From: Marivirga tractuosa DSM 4126
GTDB taxonomy: Bacteria > Bacteroidota > Bacteroidia > Cytophagales > Cyclobacteriaceae
NCBI RefSeq assembly: GCF_000183425.1
Contig: NC_014759.1
Location: 4,331,001 to 4,395,000, forward strand
DNA length: 64,000 bases
Reading direction: 5' to 3'
The position numbers and the translations under genes are program-made. Of this stretch, positions 8,211 to 17,559 are shown in pieces. Positions within the stretch are counted from its first letter, which is position 1; each line of letters starts with the position of its first letter. Below the pieces are notes generated by a model that was given only the letters and a program-made list of their open reading frames with translations, had not been told where the DNA came from and did not search any database.

Positions 8211-10349
8211 TTAATCCGTAATTGCAATAGTTCCTGTCATAGAGCTATGGAATTCACAATTATAGAATAAGGTATTAGGAGCATCGTTAGGAACTGTAAA
8301 AGTCACCGTTCCAGACTGAGCACCATTATTAGTTACTCCATTGTTATATGCATTGGAAGTACCTGTTCCTTGCGTTTCATTAATGTAGAATGGATGTCCG
8401 GAAGCATTTACTGTGAAAGTATAAGTTTCACCTCTTACTAAGGTAAGATCAGGGTTTGAAGCATCAGTTAAGCCATCCCCCGTAAATATATAAGAACTTG
8501 TCCCATCATTGGTTACATCATAATTGATGGTAGTTGCTGTTGAAACTTCAATGTCAGAGAATGTAATAGGATTGTCAAAGCCATTAGCACCGTCAAATTC
8601 GTATTCACCTACAACACCATTATCATTGTGTAACATTATCCATAATGTTTCTCCGTCCTCGACAGTCTCGCCATCAGCAAAAGATATTTCAACATCGGTT
8701 GAGGTTCCTGCTTCCAAAGCAACTGGCTCTGATATTATCCCTGGTGCTACAAAAGAGCCCATTCCGTTGTCTCTATGAATCACTACCCATGAAGGCTGAC
8801 CTACTGTTATACTTTCAACTATGACATTACCGTTGGTTAAAGTTTGGTTATTTGCAGTAAATTCACCTGTTGGGGCTTCAATAGTAATAGCTTGAGTGGT
8901 AATTGGACCATCAAAACCATTTGCTCCATCAAATTCATACTCTCCGATTGTTCCATTTTCAGTATGTAACATAACATACAATACATCTCCGCCATTAACT
9001 GCTTCTGTCAATTCAATTTCTACATTATCATTTGAACCTGCCTCTAATTGTACTGGGGTTGAAATAATTTCTGGTACTTGTGGGCCATCGCCAGCTTCAT
9101 TGCTAGCATGTACAACCACCCATGCAGTAGCGTCAACAGTTAAGTTACTTGCAAGAAGTGTGTTTCCTTGTATAATTTGATCTGAAGCCGTAATGCTACC
9201 TGTTGGTGCATTAATTGTAATCTTTTCAGTGGTAATAGGTCCATCGAAACCGTTAGCTCCATCAAATTCGTATTCACCAATTACACCATTTTCAGTGTGC
9301 AGCATTATATATAGCTCATCTCCACCGACTACAGTTTCGGTTAATTCGATTTCGACATCACTATTAGAACCTGCCTCCAATTGTACTGGAGTAGAAATGA
9401 TTTCCGGCACCTGCGGACCGTCACCTGCTGCATTGCTTGCATGCACCACTACCCAAGCAGTTGCATTTACCGTCAAATCACTTACAGTGATAGTATTTGC
9501 ATCAACTACTTGATTTTCAGCTGTGATTGATCCTGTAGCTGCAGTTGTTTCCATACCTACTACTATCACGTTTTCACCAAATACTTCTGGACCATCTCCA
9601 TTATCAGGGAAGCCATATTCTCCATCAGCAGGACTTTCAATGTGTAACATTGGGAACAACATTTCACCACCTGCGAAAGTAGCATCACCTAAATCAACAG
9701 AAACGTTTTCATTTAGTCCTGCTTCAACAAAGGTTTGACCTAAAACTGTGCCAGGGTTACCTTCGCCATCATCCTCATGGATTACAATCCAGCCATCAAC
9801 AGCAGCATTTACTTCCTCAATGGTTACCATATTTTCATTCACTACCTGATTTCCAGCAGTAATACTTGGTGCCGCTAGCGTGATTTCACTCATTACGATT
9901 TCTCCTTCTTCTGTAGTGATAGGAGCATCTAATCCACTGGCTCCATCAAATTCATATACACCTTCCTCTCCATCATCTGTATGCAACATAACCCAAACAT
10001 TTGCTCCATCTGATAGGCTGGAAAAATCGTTTAGTGTTATTTCAATGTCACTGCTTTCGCCTGCTTCTACAAGAACTGGTTCTGAAATAATATCAGGAAC
10101 TACAGGACTACCTCCTTCGCTTGCATGTACTACAATCCAGCTGTCATGCTCTAAATTGGCACTTGATACTACAATGGTATTTTGAGAAATGCTTTGATCA
10201 GAAACGGTTAGCATGCCAGTTGGCATTTCAGGTTCTATCGTCCCATCCTCTTCATTGTTACAGGCTGTGAATAGTAAACTTGAAGCTGCTATTCCTAGTA
10301 AGCTGTTCTTAATAATACTCTTAAAATTTCGTTTTTTTATCTTCATCAT
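8211..10349 (-). CDS. Surface lipoprotein with five DUF7282-type repeats and a cupredoxin-like C-terminal domain
   Basis: The protein has 712 residues with a lipoprotein signal (LLFTAC, acylated Cys near 30). Five tandem modules of about 110 residues follow (about 45-600), each with the pattern NQ...W.VVHAS...V.LEAG...V.I.L...LW.MLHT..G..G.YEFDGANG.D.PI. Modules 3 and 4 are nearly identical, also in DNA. The last about 105 residues look like a cupredoxin: GHPFYI, then FYNCEFHSSMTG, which offers the His, Cys, His and Met ligands of a type 1 copper site. It is probably displayed on the outer membrane. A redox or adhesive role is possible. A terminator follows the gene, which stands alone. Confidence 0.75.
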   Translation of the reverse strand: MMKIKKRNFKSIIKNSLLGIAASSLLFTACNNEEDGTIEPEMPTGMLTVSDQSISQNTIVVSSANLEHDSWIVVHASEGGSPVVPDIISEPVLVEAGESSDIEITLNDFSSLSDGANVWVMLHTDDGEEGVYEFDGASGLDAPITTEEGEIVMSEITLAAPSITAGNQVVNENMVTIEEVNAAVDGWIVIHEDDGEGNPGTVLGQTFVEAGLNENVSVDLGDATFAGGEMLFPMLHIESPADGEYGFPDNGDGPEVFGENVIVVGMETTAATGSITAENQVVDANTITVSDLTVNATAWVVVHASNAAGDGPQVPEIISTPVQLEAGSNSDVEIELTETVVGGDELYIMLHTENGVIGEYEFDGANGFDGPITTEKITINAPTGSITASDQIIQGNTLLASNLTVDATAWVVVHASNEAGDGPQVPEIISTPVQLEAGSNDNVEIELTEAVNGGDVLYVMLHTENGTIGEYEFDGANGFDGPITTQAITIEAPTGEFTANNQTLTNGNVIVESITVGQPSWVVIHRDNGMGSFVAPGIISEPVALEAGTSTDVEISFADGETVEDGETLWIMLHNDNGVVGEYEFDGANGFDNPITFSDIEVSTATTINYDVTNDGTSSYIFTGDGLTDASNPDLTLVRGETYTFTVNASGHPFYINETQGTGTSNAYNNGVTNNGAQSGTVTFTVPNDAPNTLFYNCEFHSSMTGTIAITD

Positions 10350-10656
10350 ACTTCTATTTTGATTTCCCTAAGACTTACGATGCAGAATTAAAAGCAGATT
10401 CTTTTTGTCTTTAAAATCTGGTTTTTGCACTGGAATTGTAGGTGTTGATGTTGTTAAAGTGCTGTTTATTAGGTGTTTAAATTAGGTATAACTATTTTAA
10501 AAATTTAGTAGAAAGATACGAAAGCGCTGAAGTTTATATCTTTTATTTGGATTGAATTAATTGTTTTAAGCGAAAAAACTTTTATATCTTACTTCCTTCT
10601 TAATCTAAGTTAATGCTTTGTTTCGTAGATAGGAGCAGGTAACTTATTATAATTGT
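10350..10656. other. Divergent intergenic region
   Basis: This 307-base AT-rich spacer lies between two divergently transcribed surface-protein genes. I see no ORF and no clear TAnnTTTG promoter element or repeat. It must contain the promoters of both genes. Confidence 0.5.
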
Positions 10657-11466
10657 ATGCACATGAAATTCAGTAGAATACTATTAATTATATCACTTTT
10701 TATTTTCTTTGGTGGATGTGAATATGAAAGAATTGCCGGTCCTAATGGAGATTGTGATGCTAGCTCTTTTGAGCTTATTATTGAGTCTGTAAAAAATACT
10801 GCATGTAATGAAGCTGCTGGTGAAATAGAATTAAGCGTAACTGGAGATATTGAGGTTGAATATAAGTTAAACGATGGTGATTTTACTGAAGACCCAGTGT
10901 TCACTAGTCTCTCAGCTGGGAATTATAGTGTTCAAGCCAGGTCAATATCTTCAAATTGTGTAAGTGAACAAATAGAGGTAACCATTGATAATATAGATGG
11001 TTTGCAAATTTCAGTAGCTGAAAAAGATAATTCGAATTGTGGAGATAACACGGGAAAGATTATAGTAGAACAACAAGGAGGGGTTGAGCCCATCGAATAT
11101 ATAATTAATGAAAATGAAATACAGGGAAGTCCGGAATTTACCGGATTATCCAACGGAAATTACACTATTGTGGCGCGTGATGCAAATGGCTGTGAGGCGG
11201 AAATTTCAGGAATTGAAATTTTAAGTGGGATTAGTTTTAACAATGATATTAAAGCAATCATTTCTGCAAATTGTGCGATTAGTGGCTGCCATAATGGTAC
11301 TCAATCACCTAATTTTACGATTGACAATAATATTATTCAAAATGCTTCCAGAATAAAAACCAGAACAGGAAATGGTTCAATGCCTCCTGCTGGAAGACCT
11401 GATTTGTCAAATGATGAAATTCAAGCTATAGCTTGCTGGGTAGATGATGGAGCTTTAAACAATTAA
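10657..11466 (+). CDS. Lipoprotein with SprB-like repeats and a C-terminal CX4CH cytochrome-like domain
   Basis: The protein has 269 residues with a lipobox (FFGGC, Cys near residue 23). Two SprB-type modules of about 80 residues follow (pattern C....G.I.....GG..PIEY.IN......P.F.GLS.GNYTI.A.D..GC). The last about 80 residues (FNNDIKAIISANCAISGCHNG) resemble a domain common in Bacteroidota in which CX4CH is proposed to hold heme, with a later Met (SMPPAG) as candidate ligand. Heme attachment is not proven. It begins a cluster with a barrel protein and a true diheme cytochrome, which supports an electron-transfer or surface redox function. Confidence 0.6.
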   Translation: MHMKFSRILLIISLFIFFGGCEYERIAGPNGDCDASSFELIIESVKNTACNEAAGEIELSVTGDIEVEYKLNDGDFTEDPVFTSLSAGNYSVQARSISSNCVSEQIEVTIDNIDGLQISVAEKDNSNCGDNTGKIIVEQQGGVEPIEYIINENEIQGSPEFTGLSNGNYTIVARDANGCEAEISGIEILSGISFNNDIKAIISANCAISGCHNGTQSPNFTIDNNIIQNASRIKTRTGNGSMPPAGRPDLSNDEIQAIACWVDDGALNN

Positions 11467-11473
11467 AATATAT

Positions 11474-12304
11474 ATGCGGAAATTACTTATAGTTTTGATG
11501 GTGCAGTTTTGGGTGTTTGATGTTTTGTCTCAAGAAGACCGAGAAAAAGTATTTAGAGATACCAGGATTGTCAATGGACATTCTACAGAAGTGCTACCTA
11601 AGGGAATGATGAAGTTTATCATTTCTCATAGGTTTGGAGCAGTTAGCTCAGGGGTTCAGCAGCTTTGGGGTCTTGATAATTCCACTATTCGAATCGGACT
11701 GGATTATGCTTTTACCGATAATATTAATGTAGGATTCGGGAGAAGCTCTTTACAAAAGCATTATGATTTCTATTTAAAATATAGATTTCTACAACAGCGT
11801 AAGGAGGGAGGAAGCCCAGTTTCTTTGGTTTATTACACCAATGCTGCTATCAGAACTATCCAAACGCCTCAAACTGAAGATCTATCTTTTACAAATAACT
11901 TGAGTTTTGTACATCAATTGCTCCTAGCCAGAAAATTTAATGAATTTATTAGTTTTCAAATTATGCCGACTTACGTACATCGTAATTTTGTATTAGACTT
12001 AGAAAGCAATAATGATATTTATAGCATTGGTACAGCGAGTAGAATCCAAGTCACTAAAGTATTAGCCTTTAATTTAGAATACTATTTTAATCTACCAGAT
12101 CAATTGGCAAGCCAATATCAATCGTCAGCAGGTTTAGGAATTGAATTAGAAACCAAAGGTCATATTTTCCAATTGAATTTCACCAACTCTTTGGGGATGA
12201 TTGCTCCTTTATATGTTGCAGAGACTACTGGGAGAATTGAAGAAGGAGATATTCATTTTGGTTTTAATATCACCAGGGATTTCAAAATTGGGGCAAGAAA
12301 ATAA
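11474..12304 (+). CDS. DUF5777-family outer-membrane barrel protein
   Basis: The protein has 276 residues with a signal peptide ending near VLSQ. Family-like segments are visible: RIVNGHSTEVLPKGMMKFIISHRFG, LWGLDNSTIRIGLDYAFTDNINVGFGRS and a barrel of beta strands. It lies 7 bases after the SprB-like lipoprotein and 9 bases before the cytochrome gene, so the three form one operon. Members usually sit beside cytochrome or electron-transfer genes. The function is unknown, and a role as an outer-membrane partner of the two heme proteins is inferred. Confidence 0.75.
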   Translation: MRKLLIVLMVQFWVFDVLSQEDREKVFRDTRIVNGHSTEVLPKGMMKFIISHRFGAVSSGVQQLWGLDNSTIRIGLDYAFTDNINVGFGRSSLQKHYDFYLKYRFLQQRKEGGSPVSLVYYTNAAIRTIQTPQTEDLSFTNNLSFVHQLLLARKFNEFISFQIMPTYVHRNFVLDLESNNDIYSIGTASRIQVTKVLAFNLEYYFNLPDQLASQYQSSAGLGIELETKGHIFQLNFTNSLGMIAPLYVAETTGRIEEGDIHFGFNITRDFKIGARK

Positions 12305-12313
12305 ATTTATCAG

Positions 12314-13336
12314 ATGCATAAATTGAAATATAAATACTGGTACATATCATCATTAAGTCTGCTGATTTTGATGTTTTCTTTTACTCCTTTCAGTGACAAA
12401 GAAATTACTCATCAGCAAAACTTAGTGGATGTATTGAAATCATTAGGACAGGATTATCCTGAACACTATATTGAAAATCCTGATTCTTTAGATGTAAAAA
12501 GAGGGTATGACCTCATTCATAAAGGAAAAACGAAGCCTCCAGATGGCTTTGCTTCAAATGCTATAAGTAAGTTTTACACCTGCACCAGTTGTCATAATGT
12601 TGTAAGAGAAGATCCCGATCTTACTGTGGTCGATCAAGATGCTCGATTAAAATATGCTATGCAAAATGAACTCCCCTATTTACAAGGTACTACATTTTGG
12701 GGTGCTGTCAACAAAGAATCATGGTATAATGACGATTATGTTTTGAAGTATGGAAGTTTGGTAGAAAAGGCTAAAGGAAGCTTAAAAGAAAGCATCAATT
12801 TGTGTGCTACAGTTTGTTCTCAAGGAAGAGAATTAGAAGATTGGGAAATGAAGAGTATCCTTTCATATCTGTGGAGTCTTCAGATGAAAATTGGTGATTT
12901 AGACTTAACAGATAAAGAAATTGACCATATTAATAAATTGGCAGAATCCGATAGCGACAGTGCCAAAGCTTATCTAAAATCTCATTATTTAACAAAGTCA
13001 CCAGCTACTTTTGCAGATTTACCAGATAGCAAAGAAAAAGGGTATCCTATGGAAGGAAGACCACAGTTTGGAAAAGCTATTTATGAACTAGGCTGTCAGC
13101 ATTGCCATCATGCCTATGGAGAAAGTGATTTGGTTTTAGATAATTCTATTTTGACTTTTAAATGGCTTAAAAAGCATATACCCGAGAATAGCAAAAAGTC
13201 AATATATGAAATAATTAGAAATGGTTCTTATTCTGAATTGGGACATAAAGAATATATGCCAAATTATACTTTAGAGAAAATGAGCCATCAGCAAGTGGAG
13301 GATTTAAGAGCTTATATTGAATTGAATTTGAAGTGA
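12314..13336 (+). CDS. Diheme c-type cytochrome
   Basis: The protein has 340 residues. A hydrophobic N-terminus (about 9-25) may be a signal or anchor. Heme motifs are CTSCH (90-94) and CQHCH (261-265). The first domain carries an extra cysteine pair (CATVC near 164-168), and the C-terminal domain has a Met (YMPNY) as possible axial ligand. The domain order resembles TsdA/SoxA-like diheme cytochromes, although similarity is weaker than for the protein at 155. It is the last gene of the operon and probably acts in the periplasm with its two neighbours. Confidence 0.75.
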   Translation: MHKLKYKYWYISSLSLLILMFSFTPFSDKEITHQQNLVDVLKSLGQDYPEHYIENPDSLDVKRGYDLIHKGKTKPPDGFASNAISKFYTCTSCHNVVREDPDLTVVDQDARLKYAMQNELPYLQGTTFWGAVNKESWYNDDYVLKYGSLVEKAKGSLKESINLCATVCSQGRELEDWEMKSILSYLWSLQMKIGDLDLTDKEIDHINKLAESDSDSAKAYLKSHYLTKSPATFADLPDSKEKGYPMEGRPQFGKAIYELGCQHCHHAYGESDLVLDNSILTFKWLKKHIPENSKKSIYEIIRNGSYSELGHKEYMPNYTLEKMSHQQVEDLRAYIELNLK

Positions 13337-13388
13337 AATAAGCCCTATACTTTTTAAGAAATTAACCTTAAAAATCCCTTGCAAAGCG

Positions 13389-13396
13389 TATATTTG
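13389..13396 (+). promoter_or_regulatory. Candidate -7 promoter element just before the Rrf2 gene
   Basis: TATATTTG matches TAnnTTTG and ends 5 bases before the ATG, so a transcript starting there would be leaderless or nearly so. No good -33 TTTG is seen at the expected distance. Confidence 0.4.
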
Positions 13397-13401
13397 CCTA
13401 C

Positions 13402-13845
13402 ATGATTTCCAAAAAGTCAAAATACGCCATTAACGCATTAGTCCATTTGGGTAGAAAATACGGAGAAGGGCCCACATTAATCAGTACAATAGCTGAAGAA
13501 GAAAGTATACCGCAGAAATTTTTGGAAGCCATACTCCTTGAATTAAAAAATGATGGCATTTTAGGCAGTAAAAAAGGAAAGGGAGGAGGTTATTACCTTC
13601 GAAAAGATCCTGAAACGGTAAACCTAGCTCAAGTATTAAGATTATTTGATGGTGCTATTGCTTTGCTTCCTTGCGTTACTTTTAAGTTTTATGAATGCTG
13701 CGAGGAATGCAAAGACGAAGAAACTTGCTCTATTCGAGAAGCCTTCCTGAAAGTTCGTAATGAAACGGTTAAAATTTTTAAGGGACAAACCCTCAAGGGA
13801 CTGTTGGACAGAGAGAAAAAATTGATAGCGAAGAAGAAGGGATGA
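13402..13845 (+). CDS. Rrf2-family transcriptional regulator
   Basis: The protein has 147 residues. The N-terminal winged helix opens ISKKSKYAINALVHLG and continues with IPQKFLEAILLELKNDGILGSKKGKGGGY. A cysteine cluster (PCVTF...ECCEECKDEETC, about residues 93-111) is placed like the iron-sulfur ligands of IscR and NsrR. It is therefore probably a redox, NO or iron-sulfur sensor. It follows the cytochrome operon by 65 bases and may regulate it. It converges with the kinase gene at 14068 across a perfect inverted repeat. Confidence 0.85.
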   Translation: MISKKSKYAINALVHLGRKYGEGPTLISTIAEEESIPQKFLEAILLELKNDGILGSKKGKGGGYYLRKDPETVNLAQVLRLFDGAIALLPCVTFKFYECCEECKDEETCSIREAFLKVRNETVKIFKGQTLKGLLDREKKLIAKKKG

Positions 13846-13848
13846 AAT

Positions 13849-14066
13849 GCCCCCTAACCCCCAAAGGGGGAATTGGCACAGATTTACTTTAGCATTAAAT
13901 AGTAAATTTCATCAATCTTTTTTTATTAAGTTATTTCAATTGGGAAATCATCTGAATCTTTCAAAATCTCCCAACTTCCTAAACCTAACTTCCCGCTTCT
14001 AACTTTTTATCTAAACCATTTTCAATTTAATTGGTGCAGTCATTCCCCCTTTGGGGGTTAGGGGGC
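13849..14066. repeat. Perfect 25-bp inverted repeat between convergent genes
   Basis: Arms 13849-13873 and 14042-14066 are exact reverse complements. Each contains its own hairpin CCCCCAAAGGGGG. The 168-base interior is AT-rich without an ORF. The arms begin 3 bases after one stop and end 1 base before the other. It may act as a two-way terminator or be a small mobile repeat. Confidence 0.75.
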
Positions 14067-14067
14067 T

Positions 14068-17000
14068 TCACCCCTTCAAAGGAAATTCAATAGTTATCCT
14101 AGTAAATACAAATTCTTCAGTTTCTACTTTAAGTTTAGCCCCTATTTTTTCTACTGCAACTTTCACTAAATATAATCCCAGTCCATTTCCTAATGATTTT
14201 TCAGAACCTCTATAGAACATTTCGAAAATCCTAGGCAGTTGTTTTTCAGCAATCCCCACTCCATTGTCTTCTATGGATAGATAGAAAGTGTTTTCCTTTC
14301 TTAAAGTACTAAGCTTAATTTCTTGTTGTGGTTTTTTATCATCAGCATAAATCAGTGCATTTTCCAGCAAGTTGAGTAAAATCAGCTCCAGCATTTTTTC
14401 GTCTGTTTTCAACTCATTTTCATTTTTCAGATCGAACTGAAACTTGAATTTTGATTGTTCAACCAACGGACTGATCTTTTCCATTACTTCCTTAAAGATG
14501 GTTGGAATATCAATGGTATTATATTCAACTTTGGAATTATAGATATTATGAACTTGAGTTAGCTTGCTCAAGAGAATGTCCATCTCTTTGGTGGTCTTTT
14601 CAATCAAATCCAAATACTTATCAGTCTTAGATTCTGGGTTTTCAAACCTTGCCAATGCTAATATACCTTTGATTCTACTGATTGGTCCCTTTAAATCATG
14701 CGATGTTTTATAAGTGAAAGTATCTAAATCTTTATTGGTTTGCTGCAGTTTTTTAATAGTGTCTTTTATCTTCGCAGTCCTTTTTTCTACCCTTGTTTCC
14801 AAGGCCTGATTTAACTCTTGAAGTTTATTATTTGCAGAGATAATTTGATCTTGTGAACTTTCTAATTCCTGATTTTTTTCTAGAATATCATCTCGTTGTT
14901 GACTAATCTCCTCATTGAGATTTGACATTTTTAATAGTTGTTTCTCTATAACTTTTTTCTGTTGGATTACTTCAAAGGTGCGGTCAGCTACAATTAATTT
15001 CAGTCTTTTTCTTTGTTGGCGGACTCTGTAGGTATAGGCTAACATCAAAAGCCAGATGATGGTGACTATAATAATGCTGAATATAAAGTAGGCCCAAGTA
15101 GTTTGATACCAGGGCGGTAAAATTTCAAATTTGTAAATAGCCGTTTTACCTTCTGTATCGTATAAATTCTTAGACTTTACTTTGAATTGATACTTACCTG
15201 CTGGCAAATTGGTGTATTCCTTATTGTTCATACTTGACCATCCTGACCATTCCTTGTCAAAACCTTGAAGCTGATAGGAGTATTTATTTCTTTCAGGCTG
15301 CTCATAAAAAAGTGCACTAAATTCAAATTTGATATTATTATTCGAAAATTTGATTTTAGGAACCGATGTTTCAGGTTGATCAATTACTAAGGTTGGAATG
15401 CTATCTGAAGCCCTAAATTCTGTGTATAATCCTTTTGAAAGTATAGAATCATTTAGACTTACTCCTTTTATAAAGGTATTAAATGAGGCATCTAAATTTA
15501 GTTTTACTTTTTCGTCAAATCGATATAAACCTTCATTTCCTGCGATCCAAACTATGCTATCCTCCAGATCATCCACATAAACACTTGAGAAATTCTGATT
15601 AGGGATGACCTTTAAGGATCTTTCTATCTTTTGGTAACTTCCATTTTTATTTCTTTGAAGTTTTATAACGGATTGATTTTGCGACTTATCAACTACAGTT
15701 AGCCACAGGTTTCCATTTTCATCTTGGTCAATATGGTTAATGTTCAGCTTTTCATCTGTGATGGAAGAATGAGGGATAAATAAATTACTCGAATCAGCTT
15801 TAGGATTTTTATTTAATGTATAAAAACCCTTCGTGGTTGTAAAGAGGATTTCATTATCAACTGATTTTAAAATACTGATTGCATTTACATCAGGTAAACC
15901 GTGATTTTGGTTAAAATACTTCCATTTGGGTTTTCCCTCATTTTCATCAATTAAGTAAACCCCCTCCGATTTGTAACTGAGCCAGTGTTTGGAGCCTAAA
16001 CTCAGTATGCTGGTACAAAAGCCAGTTATTTCAGGTAAATAATCTTTAGTTTCATTGGAGTCAATAGAGTATTGAATGATTCCGTTTCTTGAAGTGGTAA
16101 CATAAATTTTATTTGCATTGGAGAGGAAAAGATTGGTTCCCATCCTAATTGGGACTGTATTAATTAGTTTAGAGTTTTTGAATTTATAAAGCCTATTATC
16201 GCCTAATGCAAGTACAAAATCTTTGATATGAAAAATACTAAAGAGCCTGTCTTTAGAATTCTCTATAAGGTTAAGACTTTGATCTTTAGTAAAGGTATAA
16301 GCCCCATCAAAAGTCGATAGATAAATTTGATTTTTAATATTCAAGATTTTACTAATTGGAGCATCAAAATCCAAATCTTCACCCCAATGCATGATTTTTT
16401 TTGATCCTTGAATTCTAGTAATGCCTTCTTGATGCATTGCCCAGATCCCATTTTGTTTGTCAGAATAGATATTAAAATTAATGTTACTTGCTAAGCCTTT
16501 ACTAACATCCAAATGATTAAATACTGAATCTCCTATGTTAAAATTAAAAATACCGTTGTTGGCAGTCGCTGCCCAATAGGAATTGTCTTTATTTTTACTC
16601 AGTGAAAGCAATAAATCTCCAAATGGATATTGATCTTTAGTCTCTATTATTGAATCGTTTCTAAAGATAAAGCCTTTCTTTTGACCTATTCCAATAATAT
16701 ACTTCTCGTTTAAATCATTTGCAGTAATAGTATTACCTCTTATAGCTACAGGTATTTCTATATTAGGTCCTGAAAGGGCAATTAAACTATCTTTGTTAAG
16801 TTTTAAAAGTGCCTGATTAGATTGTTTGATGTATAGTTTTTCTTGGTGAATAAATCCTCCAACACCTCTTTTTAATTCCCAATATTTAAAAACATCCTGA
16901 TTAAAACGTATAAGGTATTTCGAGCTAATGAAATATATATCATTTTTTATACTTAAGATTTGAAGTATTTGTCCAAATCTTTTTAGTTCAAGATTGTTAC

Positions 17001-17400
17001 TTAATGATTGATAATAAGTGTTTCCACTATTGTCAATATCTAAATATCCAAATTCATCATTACTACCGACAAAAATTCTTCCATTATGATCTCGATGAAT
17101 AGCTCGAGAAATTTTCCCTCCTTTAATAGTTATATATTGCCATTCCTTACCGTCAAAATGAAGTAGTCCAGAGAGATTAGAGAAGAATAGAAGATCGTCT
17201 GTAGATTGAAGCATATCCCAATTTGATAGTCCCGCTTTATAGTCTTTTGCGGAATAATGATGCATCATCGGTGAGAAGAATGACTGACTATTACTTGGGA
17301 AAACATGATAAAATGAAAGAAATATGAAAAAGACCACGTAAGTGGTTTTTTTCTCTCGGTAGGCTTTGCTTATATGTAAGAGTTTTCCTTTCAAATTCAC
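14068..17400 (-). CDS. Propeller-type sensor histidine kinase
   Basis: The protein has 1110 residues. After a signal segment (about 20-38) come propeller repeats (about 45-680, motifs such as GKEWQYITI, NGIWAMHQEGI, NGNLWLT) and a Y_Y_Y domain (YSYQLQGFDKEWSGWSSMNN...YTNLPAGKYQFKVKSKN, about 690-760). A membrane helix, a long coiled coil and a kinase core follow. The core shows the H box TSHDLKGPISR (His901), N box ELILLNLLENALIYAD, and G boxes DNGVGIAEKQ and GNGLGLYLVK. It lacks the receiver and AraC parts of the Bacteroides hybrid systems, so its response regulator must be elsewhere. The ligand is unknown and is sensed in the periplasm. Confidence 0.88.
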   Translation of the reverse strand: MNLKGKLLHISKAYREKKTTYVVFFIFLSFYHVFPSNSQSFFSPMMHHYSAKDYKAGLSNWDMLQSTDDLLFFSNLSGLLHFDGKEWQYITIKGGKISRAIHRDHNGRIFVGSNDEFGYLDIDNSGNTYYQSLSNNLELKRFGQILQILSIKNDIYFISSKYLIRFNQDVFKYWELKRGVGGFIHQEKLYIKQSNQALLKLNKDSLIALSGPNIEIPVAIRGNTITANDLNEKYIIGIGQKKGFIFRNDSIIETKDQYPFGDLLLSLSKNKDNSYWAATANNGIFNFNIGDSVFNHLDVSKGLASNINFNIYSDKQNGIWAMHQEGITRIQGSKKIMHWGEDLDFDAPISKILNIKNQIYLSTFDGAYTFTKDQSLNLIENSKDRLFSIFHIKDFVLALGDNRLYKFKNSKLINTVPIRMGTNLFLSNANKIYVTTSRNGIIQYSIDSNETKDYLPEITGFCTSILSLGSKHWLSYKSEGVYLIDENEGKPKWKYFNQNHGLPDVNAISILKSVDNEILFTTTKGFYTLNKNPKADSSNLFIPHSSITDEKLNINHIDQDENGNLWLTVVDKSQNQSVIKLQRNKNGSYQKIERSLKVIPNQNFSSVYVDDLEDSIVWIAGNEGLYRFDEKVKLNLDASFNTFIKGVSLNDSILSKGLYTEFRASDSIPTLVIDQPETSVPKIKFSNNNIKFEFSALFYEQPERNKYSYQLQGFDKEWSGWSSMNNKEYTNLPAGKYQFKVKSKNLYDTEGKTAIYKFEILPPWYQTTWAYFIFSIIIVTIIWLLMLAYTYRVRQQRKRLKLIVADRTFEVIQQKKVIEKQLLKMSNLNEEISQQRDDILEKNQELESSQDQIISANNKLQELNQALETRVEKRTAKIKDTIKKLQQTNKDLDTFTYKTSHDLKGPISRIKGILALARFENPESKTDKYLDLIEKTTKEMDILLSKLTQVHNIYNSKVEYNTIDIPTIFKEVMEKISPLVEQSKFKFQFDLKNENELKTDEKMLELILLNLLENALIYADDKKPQQEIKLSTLRKENTFYLSIEDNGVGIAEKQLPRIFEMFYRGSEKSLGNGLGLYLVKVAVEKIGAKLKVETEEFVFTRITIEFPLKG

Positions 17401-17492
17401 TTGCTCAATATCTCTGAAATAGAAATATATAGAATAATATTGAAAACTATTAGGCCTTTATGATATATGGAGATAAAAAATTGTTTTGTTTG

Positions 17493-17539
17493 AAAAAAAA
17501 AGACGGCAGAAGAACATGATATTACAACTACCGTCTTTT
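17493..17539 (-). terminator. Intrinsic terminator after the DUF1399-like gene
   Basis: A 9-bp stem AAAAGACGG/CCGTCTTTT (17498-17506 with 17531-17539) continues on the minus strand into a run of T residues. It lies 20 bases after the stop at 17560 and defines the end of the small operon. Confidence 0.7.
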
Positions 17540-17559
17540 ACTAAACCTTTATAAAAATA

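Noticed and set aside
8524-10185. Several long plus-strand frames opposite the repeat lipoprotein
   Set aside because: They are Ser/Pro/Thr-rich antisense shadows created by the repeated coding sequence.
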